This document shows, piece after piece, positions 1 to 9,786 of a DNA stretch of 64,000 nt. The notes below the pieces were generated by a model. It worked only from the letters and a program-made list of their open reading frames with translations, searched no databases and had not been told where the DNA came from. Numbering within the stretch: position 1 is the stretch's first letter; each line of letters starts with the position of its first letter. The DNA is from Fratercula arctica (taxonomy: Eukaryota; Chordata; Aves; Charadriiformes; Alcidae). Location: positions 9,484,100 to 9,548,099 of the forward strand of contig CANTUZ010000025.1 of the NCBI GenBank assembly GCA_947846985.1, in the 5' to 3' direction. The position numbers and the translations under genes were made by a program.

Positions 1-1026
1 CCGGCACAAGTTGCCCCGGTGACCAGGAAACAGAAAAAGTCAGCTCGTTCCCTTGCCTCTGACGACAGAGACCAGCCCAAGCCAGACAGCACTGGAGAGG
101 GTTCCTCTGAGGAAGATCCAGGAGAGGGTCCTTCTCAGGCAGATAAAGGAAAACGTCCTGCTAAAGCAGATCCAGGAGAGGGTCCTTCTCAGCCAGCATT
201 AACACAGGATGAGGATTCAGATGCAGAGATAATCATTAAATCTTTTTCTATGAAGGATTTGCAAAATATAAGGAAGGACTTTAGTCGTCATGAAGGGGAG
301 ACACTTATCTCCTGGTTGCTCCGATGCTGGGACAATGGAGCTGATACCATAGATTTAGATGGCAGAGAAGCTAAGCAGTTGGGAAACCTGTCCAAAGATG
401 GAGGGACTGATAAAGTGATTGGGAGAAAGGCAGAAGTCCTGAGTCTCTGGAGGCGACTGCTATCAGCTGTAAAGGGCAGGTATCCCTTTAAGGATGATAT
501 CGAATGCTGTCCAACCAAATGGACCAGCATGGAAAAAGGTATTAAGTACCTGAGGGAAATGGCTGTGCGAGAGGTGATTTACGGTGACTGGCAACTGAAT
601 GTAGACCCTGATGAAATGCCATGCAAACGATCTTTGCTAAGGAAGTTTGTGCAGAGTGCACCTTCAATGTATTCCCATACATTGTCAACAATGGTCTGGG
701 GAGGATCCAATGCTGATACACCAACTGTAAATGAGGTGGCTAACAAGGTGCAACAGTATGAAGACAGGCACTCCCATCCCCTTCATGTAGCAGCCGTGGA
801 CAAAATGGCTGAGCAAACTAAGGCCATGGCTGAGACAACAGAGAAAATTACTAAGACAATAGCTGAGCAAAATGAGAAAACTGATAAAATTTTGCATGAA
901 CTGCTTGAAAAACTGTCTAAGAAGGGGAAAGAATCCCACTCTTCCCCTGAACAGACCCTGGTTGCAGTCATTAAGAAAAAATGCCCTCCTATGAAATCAA
1001 CTCAAGGGAAACAGGATCAACTCTGA
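1..1026 (+). pseudogene. ERV-L gag, 5' end outside the window
   Basis: An open frame of about 341 codons runs from the window edge to a stop at 1024-1026. Its first candidate start inside the window is GTG, so the true start probably lies upstream. The N-terminal third is acidic, proline/serine-rich and contains a repeated Asp-Pro-Gly-Glu-Gly-Pro-Ser unit (about residues 30-65). A capsid-like helical region follows, with the stretch SWLLRCWDNGADTIDLDG. The end is a Lys/Glu-rich coiled-coil-like tail. I see no CCHC zinc knuckle, as is usual for ERV-L gag. The frame is unbroken across the visible part although the downstream pol is decayed. It may be chance survival; selection cannot be judged from one copy. 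Confidence 0.8.
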
Positions 1027-1653
1027 GATTTCCTATGGCTTTGCCTCTGCAACTATGGAGAGGACATGAGGAAGTGGGATAAAAAACCTACTCTGGCCCT
1101 GCAGGCACGAGTGCTTGAGTTGCAAGGTAAAGCAGATGGGAGAAAGAATTTCTGCAGGAGGAAGGTTGCTCCAGTCCATGGTAAGCAATGCTCCAGTCCT
1201 TGCAGGAACTCATCTGCTAATTGTAGATGTTGTTCTCAACATTAGAGGTGCCCTGCCTCCAGCCAGGAGGAGGAGAGGGATAACCGAGTTTATTGGACTG
1301 TGTGGATTCGATGGCCTGGCACATTAGAGCCACAGAAGTATAGAGCCCTGGTGGACGCTGGTGCACAGTGCACCCTATTGCCATCGAATCATAAAGGGAC
1401 AGAATCTGTTACTGTTTCTGGAGTGACAGGCTGGTCTCAAGAACTGACTGTATTAGAGGCCGAAGTGAGCCTAACTGGGAATAAATGGGAGAAGCACCCA
1501 ATTGTGACTGGCCCAAATGATCCGTGCATCTTTGGCATAGACTACCTTAAGAGAAGGTATTTCAAAGACCCGAAAGGGTATGGGTGGGCTTTTGGTATAG
1601 CAGCTGTAGAGACTGAGGATATTACTGTCTACCTTGCCTGGTCTTTCAGATGA
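1027..1653 (+). pseudogene. ERV-L gag-pol linker and aspartic protease
   Basis: The protease lies at about 1300-1653, and 1027-1299 is a decayed linker with several frames. The protease active-site region reads VDAGAQCTLLPS. The catalytic triplet is therefore Asp-Ala-Gly, where retroviral proteases have Asp-Thr-Gly or Asp-Ser-Gly. Downstream the motif IFGIDYLKRRYF fits the C-terminal protease strand and the start of RT. The frame ends at 1651-1653 and RT continues in another frame. Retroviral protease acts as a dimer that cleaves Gag and Gag-Pol. The Ala substitution and the frame breaks make this copy inactive. Confidence 0.75.
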
Positions 1654-2523
1654 CCCTTCTGTGGTGGGACTGCTGAAGGTTAAAGAACAGCAGGTGCCAA
1701 TTGCTACTGCCATAGTGCATCAACTACAGTATCGCACTAAACGAGATTCCCATCCAGAACCTGATTCGTCAGCTGGAGACCCAAGGAGTGATCAGCAAGA
1801 CTTGCTCACCCTTTAACAGCCCTATATGGCCAGTGCAAAATCTGATGGAGACTGGCAGCTAACAGTAGACTATTGTGGCCTGAATGAAGTCACACCACCA
1901 CTGAGTGCTGCTGTGCCAGACATGCTAGAACTGCAGTATGAACTGGAGTCCAAGGCAGCCAAATGGTATGCTACAATTGACATTGCTAATGCATTCTTCT
2001 CTATTCCTTTAGCAGCAGAGTGCAGGCCACAGTTTGCTTTCACCTGGAGAGGCATCCAGTACACCTGGAATCGACTGCCCCAGGGGTGGAAACACAGCCC
2101 TACTATTTGCCATGGACTGATCCAGACTGCACTGGAGAAGGGTGGAGCTCCAGAACACCTGCAATACGCTGATGACATCATTGTGTGGGGTAATACAGCA
2201 GGAGAAGTTTTCAAGAAAGGTAAGAAAATAATCAAGATTCTTCTGAAGGCAGGTTTTGCCACAAAAAGAGGTAAGGTCAAGGGACCTGCATGAGACATCC
2301 AGTTCTTGGGAATTAAATGGCAAGATGGGCATCGTCAGATCCCAATGGATGTGATTTAACAAAATAACATCTATGTCCCCACCTACTAACCAAAAGGAAA
2401 CACAAGCCTTCTTAGGCATTGTGGGTTTCTGGAGACTGCATATTCCAGGCTATAGTCAGATTGTGAGACCTCTCTATGAAGTGACTCGAAAGAAAAATGA
2501 GTTTACGTGGGGTCCTGTGTTCT
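1654..2523 (+). pseudogene. ERV-L reverse transcriptase (fingers to connection), interrupted
   Basis: The best preserved part is 1826-2293. It has the finger/palm motif TVDYCGLNEV, the palm motif YATIDIANAFFSIPL, the LPQGWKHSPTICH motif, and the catalytic box LQYADDIIVWG at about 2160-2190. RT copies viral RNA into DNA, and the two Asp of YADD bind metal. A stop (TGA) at about 2291 and a frame change separate this from the connection segment at 2373-2520, which contains FLGIVGFWRLHIPGYSQIV. The coding sequence then stops abruptly at Trp-Gly-Pro-Val and continues at 10112 beyond the nested provirus. Confidence 0.85.
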
Positions 2524-2560
2524 CCAGTGGCTTCCCTGTTGTAACACTGTCACTATTTCT
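2524..2560. other. 37-bp stray segment of gamma-retroviral pol outside LTR-A
   Basis: These 37 bases sit between the interrupted ERV-L and the left LTR-A. They are identical to 17529-17565, the sequence left of the solo LTR-A in the gamma provirus. On the minus strand at that second site they encode an integrase N-terminal stretch (LQQGSHWG), so they are gamma pol sequence and not part of the LTR. The last six bases (ATTTCT) are the target duplication of the other insertion. The right LTR-A of this provirus lacks this flank. Confidence 0.85.
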
Positions 2561-2887
2561 TGTGGAGCATTGATTCACGGACTCTGGCAGGGTATGGACC
2601 AAAGACCTTTATTACAACAATTTCCCGAGTTTTATAGGTACAGGTACTCTCCACGCGCAGGCAGCATCCTGCTGATAGGTTGAAGGTCGATTGCCACGCA
2701 CTTCTCAGTGTCTTCTAACTGGTTGTCTCTGTCTGTTCACGCGGAGTAGCAGCTTTGCTTTTCACATTCCTTTCCTTGCTGATATCTCCTGACGCTTGCT
2801 TATCTTTTCTCTCAAGGCGCCTCTCAAGGATACAGCTTTGTCTCATCAAGGCCAAACAGATTCCCTACGCTACTCTCTATCTCCACA
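2561..2887 (-). repeat. LTR-A, 3' LTR of the nested beta-like provirus
   Basis: 327 bp, bounded by the inverted repeat TGTGGAG / CTCCACA. It matches 9787-10111 and 17566-17892. On the + strand TTTATT in 2607-2613 gives AATAAA on the minus strand, so polyadenylation would be in the minus direction. The internal side is flanked by a polypurine tract. Confidence 0.93.
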
Positions 2888-2911
2888 GTTCCCCCTTTTT
2901 TATTTTTTCTG
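2888..2911 (-). promoter_or_regulatory. Polypurine tract of the LTR-A provirus
   Basis: On the minus strand the sequence immediately before the 3' LTR is a purine run ending AAAAAAGGGGGAAC. It is in the expected place for the plus-strand DNA primer and fixes the LTR edge at 2887. Confidence 0.8.
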
Positions 2912-3711
2912 CAACAAAAGCTTGATTAATCATTTTTTGCACTATTTTCTGTTAGCAGCCTAAAATACAGAACATGACAAGCATTGGATGACAAAGATGA
3001 CGTTTAGAAAATTTAAAACATAAGTTGCTTTATACAATCGCTCTTGAGGTGTCATACCTACAGGATTCCCCCTTTTTTGTTTAGCAAGCATGGTTTTTAA
3101 AGTATGATGCATACGTTGCACAATTGCTTGCCCAGTTGGGGAATGAGGAATACCGGTGACATGTTTAATACCCCGTGTCTGTAAAGAGGCCTGTATTTTA
3201 GCGGACACATAAGCTGGTCTGTTATCAGTTTTTACAGTTTTCGGTACTCCCATGACTGCAAGGCATTGCAACTAATGTCGAATAACATCACGAGCCTTCT
3301 TTCCTGCATGAGCAGTAGCTACAACAAGGTGAGAAAACAGATCAACTGAAACATGTACATAGCGCAAACGTCCAAATCCCATAATGTGCGTAACCTCGGA
3401 TTGCCAAAGTTCATCAGGTGTAAGCCCTCATGGGTTAACCCCCGCAAATGATGGCAGAGGAGCCAGCTGCTGACAGCACAAACGACCCTGTGAAATCAAT
3501 CGTGCTAACATTTCAATCATCATAGTTACTGTTTTTGAAAAGGTGTGTGGCAAAAATACCCACTCTAATGCAGTCAGGCTCTTTGTGAGTGCATCATCCC
3601 ACTGTCCTATCAGGGCGTAAGGTTGAAATTCTTGATATATCATAAACAAATCTGCAATGTGCTGTAATGCCTTCTGAGCTGTTGGGGTTAATGAATGTGG
3701 AACCTACAGGG
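2912..3711 (-). pseudogene. Second pol fragment: RT connection fused to integrase, RNase H missing
   Basis: The 3428-3711 part reads as the RT connection (LEWVFLPHTFSKT) and then runs straight into the end of the integrase zinc domain (QQLAPLPSFAGVNP). About 600 bases coding RNase H and the start of integrase are therefore absent compared with 5400-6241. The integrase core follows at 2960-3400, with a frame break near 3271. Asp of KTDNRPAY is present, but the catalytic Glu is replaced by Gln in GQAIVQRMHHTLK. This piece ends close to the polypurine tract with no env. It is related to, but clearly different from, the integrase at 4552-5540. It is probably the remnant of the original LTR-A element. 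Confidence 0.82.
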
Positions 3712-4107
3712 GAGGGGGGGACAGACACAGTGCTTCAGGGCGTCCCCTGTATCTTCAAAGTGCACTCATGTCTATCCCCCTCTCTCTGACCCGAGACAGC
3801 CCCCTTATATCCTGCCCCGGATTGAGTGGAAAAGTACAGGCTAGGGTCGCTACATGCGTGGCCAGCGCATGCAGCGAGCCCCACCAGACTCATGATCCAG
3901 CTTTGCTAACTGCGGATGTCTGATACCTGACTACCTTGTACTCCCTCCTTGTTATCTTCTTCTTTGAAAGTTAGGTTCTCATGGATACACACATAGTTTT
4001 TGCAGCAACAGTACCAAGTCCCTTTTTCCCAACCTGTATACTGGGTTTGGTTCAACTAGGAATTTTCCATCATGTCTCACTCGGACCATCCTCTATTATC
4101 CCTTACA
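3712..4107 (-). repeat. LTR-B, U3 part only
   Basis: This segment matches about 41430-41802, the solo LTR in the CR1 element, with many small differences. Shared landmarks include the stretches around CCCCTTATATCCTGC and GGTTTGGTTCAACTAG. The outer edge ends CCTTACA at 4107. About 210 bp corresponding to 41217-41430, which carry the polyadenylation signal and U5, are absent. It is therefore a truncated 3' LTR of a different family, lying in the middle of the provirus. Confidence 0.82.
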
Positions 4108-4589
4108 CATGCCACCCCGTGGTCCGTAGTTGGGACACGACGATATTCTACAACTCGTACAAGGGTATGATGCAAAGCGGTATCTACAACTGATCGTATA
4201 ATGCTTATTAAACATGGCAAACAGCATACTAAACATAACAGACAAATTCCTTCCACACAGGCAATGAGTATAATTTGCTTCAACCAACCCCACCCCCAAG
4301 TCCATCCAGCAAAGAGATTTCACCCAGTGGTCTCCACAAGTTGCTGGCTCGGTCGGTGCAGTTCTTGCAACTGGGCATGGATGGATTTGGAGTGGTCACT
4401 TAGATTCATACAACACAGTCCTTTAAAATCTTGACAACCGTGTCCGTGAGCCCCTATACCGTAGTATGCGCCTCCCCTTTCAGACTGATGGTTAGTTGGC
4501 TCTCCAAAGATGCTGTGTTCAGACTTCCATAACTGCGTCCATGCCTGCTTACTAGGGTTCCGTAGACCGAACCAGGATAGCAGAGTCAT
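4108..4589 (-). pseudogene. Env transmembrane (TM) subunit remnant
   Basis: Only the end of env survives. On the minus strand a Cys-Cys segment ([15 protein letters not shown]) is followed by a short helical stretch, then a frame change and a hydrophobic anchor (about 4215-4285) with a Cys-rich cytoplasmic edge. The tail runs into the LTR-B U3. The surface subunit and fusion peptide are missing, because integrase is joined almost directly to this piece. TM normally anchors the envelope trimer and mediates membrane fusion. This stub lacks the parts needed and is broken by a frameshift. The betaretroviral assignment comes from its context. Confidence 0.65.
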
Positions 4590-5560
4590 TCAGTGCTTCT
4601 GGCTTTGTTGCTGCTTGTAGGGGCACACACACGGGGCCGGAACCCACCGAGGTCCCGTTCCCCTCATCTACTATTTCGTTTTCAGTAGTTTTATTCAACT
4701 CTTCTTGGCGATGACTCACTGCAGGTCGTACTAGCCGTGCCGGGACCCACCGGGTCCCGTTTCCTGTGGAAATACAAGCATACCCTCGACCCCAGGTGAT
4801 TAACTTAAATGGTCCTTCCCATTTTCCCGTAAGCAACGACTTTACCCATACATTTGCACAACTTTCGGGGTCAAGATTTATAAGCTTTTTTAAGGATATA
4901 AAGTGTCTTAATAAAACTGGTTCTTGCATGCTTTCATCTATCGTTAAGTGATTTAGTACGTATAAGGCTTTCTGTAACCGCGCCTGTGGGGGTTCCCCTA
5001 ACATTCCCTGGTTTTGTTTTTCTAGCATCTCTTTAAGTGTGCGATGTGCGTGTTCCACAATGCCTTGGCCTTGTGGGGAGTGGGGAATACCTGTGACGTG
5101 CTGCACCCCCCAAGTTTGTAAGAAGGTTTGAGTTTTGACTCCAGTATAACCAGGGCCGTTATCAGTTTTTATTTGGTGTGGAATGCCTAACATGGCGAAA
5201 GTGCCCCGCCAATGATGAATAACGTCACGGCTCTTTTCTCCCATTTCAGCAGTAGCCCAGAGAGCTCCCGAATAAGTATCGATGGAGACATGTATGTATT
5301 TTTGTCGGCCAAATTCGGGAACATGAGTGACATCGGTTTGCCATACTTGCAAGGCTTGCAAGCCTCGTGGGTTGACTCCCACCGGCTGCAGGGGAGCAAA
5401 CTGTTGGCATTCGGAACGTTTGCACAATTTCTCTCGATAATGACCAAGACAATTGGAATTGTTTACGCAACGCTCTTGCCGACTAATGAAAAAATGAATG
5501 AGACAATCGGGCTTGTTCTACCATCCTGGGAACTGGGGCAGACCAAGCTGGAGCAGCAAG
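4552..5560 (-). pseudogene. Beta-like integrase
   Basis: The main open frame is 4552-5427. The core contains all three catalytic residues: Asp in WQTDVTH, Asp in KTDNGPGY and Glu in GQGIVEHAHRTLK. The C-terminal domain has KWEGPFKLITWGRG. The N-terminal zinc domain is spread over other frames at about 5400-5560 (HSFFHQ is visible), so the gene is frameshifted. Integrase inserts viral DNA into the host genome. The reading frame continues about 100 codons past the core domain, and its end is a Thr/Asn-rich tail overlapping the start of the env remnant. Confidence 0.85.
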
Positions 5561-6357
5561 GCGATCAGCCCTGCGGTTGCCCTCTGCTAGAAAACCCGGG
5601 AGTTCGGTATGACTGCGGATATGTAAAACATATTAAGGGCACTTTCTCTGACTTATTAGTGTCCATAGTTGTTTAAATAGCAAAAACAGCTTCTCGTTGT
5701 CAACATGTTTCAGCCAGCCTTTCTCGATTCTCCTCACGATTCCTGCAACATACTGAGAGTCCATAACTAAGTTAACTGGATCTGTCCATTTTTGAAAAAT
5801 CAAATCAATCACAGCAAACAGTTCCACAATCTGGGGTGAGCCATCTGTTTCATACACTTCTTGGTGCCAGTCGTTGTTCTTGAACCAGACGACTACAGCT
5901 TTGCCTGTTTTTCCTGATCCATCTGTAAACACTGTTTGTCCTTCTACGGGGGTTGCTGCACACAAAGGGAGGTGCACCAGAGATACTTCTTCACAGAACG
6001 TAAATAGCTTGTGTGAGGGTAGGTGGATAGAGATTTGTCCTGGGAACCCTTCTAAAGCTATTTGGAAGGGTAAGCTGTTCGCCTGACACCATTCCAAATA
6101 TTGTAATGTTAGAGGCACGAATATCGTTTGGACTTCGGCACCACTTAATTCTATCACTCGCTTTCGGCCTTTTTGGATCACAGTGGAAATCATTTCAACT
6201 CTCGTAACTATGGTTTTGGTCAGCTGGTGGGGCAAAAACACCCATTTGATTATAACTAGTGGATCTTTATGTGATTCCGGAATCCATTGGCTAGAAGGCC
6301 TATCGGCTGCCTCTCTTGATTTAGGATGAACAATTGGAGATCATGACCTTCGCTGAT
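5561..6357 (-). pseudogene. Beta-like RNase H
   Basis: The open frame 5633-6241 begins in the RT connection (FLPHQLTKTIVTRVEM). It continues into RNase H with Asp in FTDGSGKTG, Glu in IVELFAV and Asp in VMDSQYVAG, three of the four metal-binding residues. The end of the domain lies in another frame. 6242-6357 joins it to RT across a frame break. RNase H degrades the RNA strand during reverse transcription. Confidence 0.85.
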
Positions 6358-7360
6358 TCAATATGCTTGACGCTTTTGCAGCATTTCTGTCACTTGGGCT
6401 AAGGCTGCTTTTGCGTCAGGGGTCAGGGTGCGGCCCGATAGTAAGTTCGAATCGCCCTTCAACAGGGCAAACAATGGCGATAAGGTTTCATTGTCAATTC
6501 CTAACAGCGGGCGTACCCAATTAATGGTACCCAGCAACTTCTGTAAATCACTTAATGTTCGTATAGTTGTGGCTAATTGGAGCATCTGAGGCTCAATCAT
6601 GTGGTCTAGGATTTTCCAGCCGAGATACTTCCAGGGTGATGTCGTCTGTACCTTCTCTGGGGCTATCTGTAAGCCATATTTTTCTAGGCTCTCTCTGGCA
6701 TCTTGGACCACTTGGGCCAGCAAGGTAGGCGTTGCTCCCGAGAACAGGATATCGTCCATGTAGTGGTAACAAATGATGTCGGGATTGTTTCGTTGAACTT
6801 CAGATAAGGCTTTTGCCACGTATAGTTGGCATATAGTAGGACTATTCTTCATTCCTTGTGGTAATACAGTCCAGTGGTATCTTTGCATGGGCGCTTGATG
6901 GTTCACCATTGGCACGGAAAATGCAAACCGTTGAGCATCTTCCGGCGCTAATGGTATCGTAAAGAAACAGTCTTTTAAGTCCATTACTACAATGCTCCAG
7001 TTCTTTGGTAACATAGTCGGCAATGGCATTCCGGGTTGCAGCGCACCCATGGTCTCTATTACAGCATTCACTTGCTGTAAGTCATGTATTAGTCTCCACT
7101 TTCCGCTTTTCTTTTTTATCACAAAGACAGGGGCTAGTAGTTGGCTTCAAGTGTCCTTAGTGGACTTGCTCGTCAACTAATTCCTGTAATGCTTCGGCCT
7201 TTTCCGTCATCAGGGGCCACTGCTCTACCCAAACTGGCGTGTCTGTTAGCCAAGTTAGGCGGATAACAGGCCGTAAGACAGTGGCCCCCTCTAAAAAGGC
7301 CTCTGTGGGTCCGAAGTTTGTATGGTCATGCCCCAGGCTCCAAGTACATCTCTCCCCCAT
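6358..7360 (-). pseudogene. Beta-like reverse transcriptase
   Basis: The main frame 6358-7122 carries the finger motif KSGKWRLIHDLQQVN, the palm Asp in VVMDLKDCFFTIPL, LPQGMKNSPTICQ and the YMDD box (CYHYMDDILFSG). The N-terminal 60 residues lie in 7157-7360, separated by a frameshift and a stop near 7140. This frame starts inside the end of the protease frame (overlap 7291-7360), the arrangement expected for a pro-pol ribosomal frameshift. YMDD and the overlap fit betaretroviruses. Confidence 0.88.
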
Positions 7361-7957
7361 AGATTAAGGGGAACATTAACAATGTATGGGCGAACAGTTG
7401 CAACTTGACCTTCCGGCCCTATTATCTGAATAACATGTAAGCTTTGTCGAGAGGTGGAAACTCCCCCAATTCCAGCAAGCCCGCCACTGGCAGAGGCAGT
7501 GGGCCACTGAGGAGGCCAACACTGGAATGAGATCACAATTATGTCAGCCCCTGTGTCAATCATTCCTTTGACTGTGATCGACTCTGGCTTGTGACCCCCG
7601 TTACGTAGCTGACAGGTTAATGTTGGTCGTGTGGCTTGAATTTGGTGTGCCCAATAGATCACTGGAGTTCCTGTGGAGCCAAAGCCTCCTGCCCCTCTCC
7701 TTTTGAGCTTGGCACATGGCACTGAGCTCAAGAAAGGGACTAGCTGGGCAATGCGGCTTTCTGCCAGTATGGAAACTGGCGGGGATGGCATCCATACCAT
7801 AGCTTGAATCTGTCCTGTATAATCCGCGCCTATTACTCCGGGTAAAACAAATAGTCCTTGGGAGGTGGTGCTAGATCGTCCTATTAACAGTGCACTAAGA
7901 CCTCTTCCCAGTGGTCCACATATAGTGCAAGAGGCACAGGATGTACCTTTTGGTCTA
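7291..7957 (-). pseudogene. dUTPase tail and aspartic protease (pro)
   Basis: Just upstream of the 7291-7800 frame, at about 7800-7850, the minus strand encodes the dUTPase motif GVIGADYTGQIQA. The frame then gives the dUTPase end (ILAESRIAQLVPF), followed by protease with the active site GMIDTGADIIVIS. Near the end are WGRDVLGAWGM and a short tail. dUTPase fused ahead of protease is a betaretroviral feature. 7851-7957 holds the degraded N-terminal part of dUTPase. The protease keeps Asp-Thr-Gly, but the gene as a whole is broken upstream. Confidence 0.82.
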
Positions 7958-9639
7958 TTATTGTGATGTCGATGGCTGTGGCAACATCCATACCAGCGCT
8001 TCCGGTGGTCTGTGCTCGGAGGCTGTCCAGACCCGTGATGTCCGCAGGCGCATGCCTAATAGGCTTGGGTTGCGGGGCATTTGTGTCAAGGCGCGCCCCT
8101 GCTTCACGCTGGTCCTCCCGTTTCCCGAATGCGGGGACAGCGGTTGCCCGACCTTATTATATCTTGAACAGCATTGATTTGCAAAATGTTTGCCTTTACC
8201 GCAGCGTGGACAGATATCTGGGGTCAGATCATTGGCTCCTGTCCCTTGCAGACAACTACGCTTAAAATGACCTGGTTTGCCACAACGGAAGCATATTCGC
8301 TCTTTTGTTGTAACGGCAGCAGCAAATGCAGCCACAAGCATATCGGTTTGATAGGAAATGGATCCCAGTCTATTACAAGCCTCTATCATATCTATTAGGC
8401 CTGGATTCTTTAGGGGTTGCAAAATACGTTTACAATCAATATTAGCATTTTCCACTGCTAGTTTTAACATCAGAGCTTCTTTGGCCTCTAGATTATCCAC
8501 TTGCTTATGAATAGCTTCTTGTAAACAATCAATAAACGTCATGTATGGTTCATTGGGACCCTGCTTGATAGTTGTGAAAGATTGGGTTGCCTTGCCTGTG
8601 TCAGGGACCTTAATTATAGCTTTCAGGGCAAGGTCTGCCAACTGCTTTAAAATTTCTGGTGCTAGCTGCGCTTGGAGCTGCGGAGTATCGACGGGTGACT
8701 CCCCCAACAATTGAGGGAGACCTGCCCCCTGTAGAGGATCTCCATCTTCTCTAGACAAATTATCTATTGCGGCAAAACTGCATGCGTCTCTCCAGCGTGC
8801 CATAAAGAGAACACGCTGCGTGGGGGTAAAGATAACATCTGCCAATTGTCTGATATCAAACGGAGTTAGTATGTGTCCCTTCATAATGGTATTTAATAAT
8901 CCTTGCGCATACGGGGAAGTTAGTCCATGCTGCATAATCGTTTTTCGCATTTCTTTAACTAGCTCCCAGCTCAGCGGTTCCCAAGTCTTTGGTCCTTGTT
9001 GAGTGATTTTCACAGGACACACGAGGGCAGTAGCGGCTTCTAAATCGCCGTCTTGTATTGCCTGTTTACGTAACTTCTGCCAGTGCTGGGCGGGATCGTA
9101 AGTCGTGGGAACTGCCTGACTTGGTGGGGGATCCTCCCAGCCCAGTAAATCCCTTTCCTGCAAGCACTGTCGTATTCGAACTAGAGGCTCGGACCCGGGG
9201 GGCTGCGGCGGTGCTGCCGCCGAATCTAACGGGAGTGCTGACGGCGTAGCATGATGGCCCGGGGGCTCAAGCTTCTCCCTCCCCTTCTCCTCTATATGAG
9301 CGGCAGCCGGGCTGTCCGGCGTCACCGCGGCAACGGCGGCGGCCGCGGCAGCCCGTTCTGATTTCATCTGCTGTAATGTGTCCTTAATTAACCTCCAGGT
9401 TGTTAAGACCTTCATAGCTACCGCATCCCCTTTCGTTGCTGCCTCAAACAAGTTTCACTGGCTTGCTCCCAATTTGATAATTGGAAAGCTGTTGTAGAAT
9501 CAGCGGGAAGGCCCTTGCTTTTTAGCCATGCTAGCAAAAGCCAAAGAGTTCCTTCATCATATTGTATACCCCTTTTACTTAAAAACTTTTCTAATATACA
9601 TACAATCGCCTTTTCCTCTGAGGACATTCTTGACCCCAT
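7958..9639 (-). pseudogene. Beta-like gag (matrix, capsid, nucleocapsid)
   Basis: A start at 9639 gives Met-Gly (MGSRMSSEEK), a possible myristoylation signal, followed by a matrix-like helical segment. One frameshift near 9440-9450 moves the rest into the 7958-9451 frame, about 498 codons. That frame has an Ala/Pro-rich linker and then a capsid domain with the major-homology-like segment IKQGPNEPYMTFIDCLQEAI. Two CCHC zinc knuckles follow, CFRCGKPGHFKRSC and CPRCGKGKHFANQC. Gag builds the particle shell and packages RNA. Apart from the single frameshift this gag is surprisingly intact, in keeping with the low LTR divergence. Confidence 0.88.
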
Positions 9640-9765
9640 TCTCACACGTTCCCAGCTGCTCACCTTTCCTTGGTGATTAATCATCCGGACTGCAGCTCTC
9701 CGATACCACTGCTTTTTTTTCGTTCAGCCGGGCTGCTCCACCAGTCGTATCTTCCTACGATTCAA

Positions 9766-9784
9766 GTCCCAATTCGAGAAGCCA
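9766..9784 (-). promoter_or_regulatory. Primer binding site, lysine-tRNA-like
   Basis: On the minus strand TGGC starts two bases after the LTR end. The + strand 9761-9784 reads like the 3' end of a lysine tRNA, including TTCAAGTCCC of the T arm and a terminal GCCA, with several mismatches in between. The rest of the leader up to the gag start (9640-9765) shows no further features. Confidence 0.65.
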
Positions 9785-9786
9785 TT

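Noticed and set aside
1870..2419. Long minus-strand frames over ERV-L RT
   Set aside because: They are antisense shadows of a well-recognised RT on the + strand.
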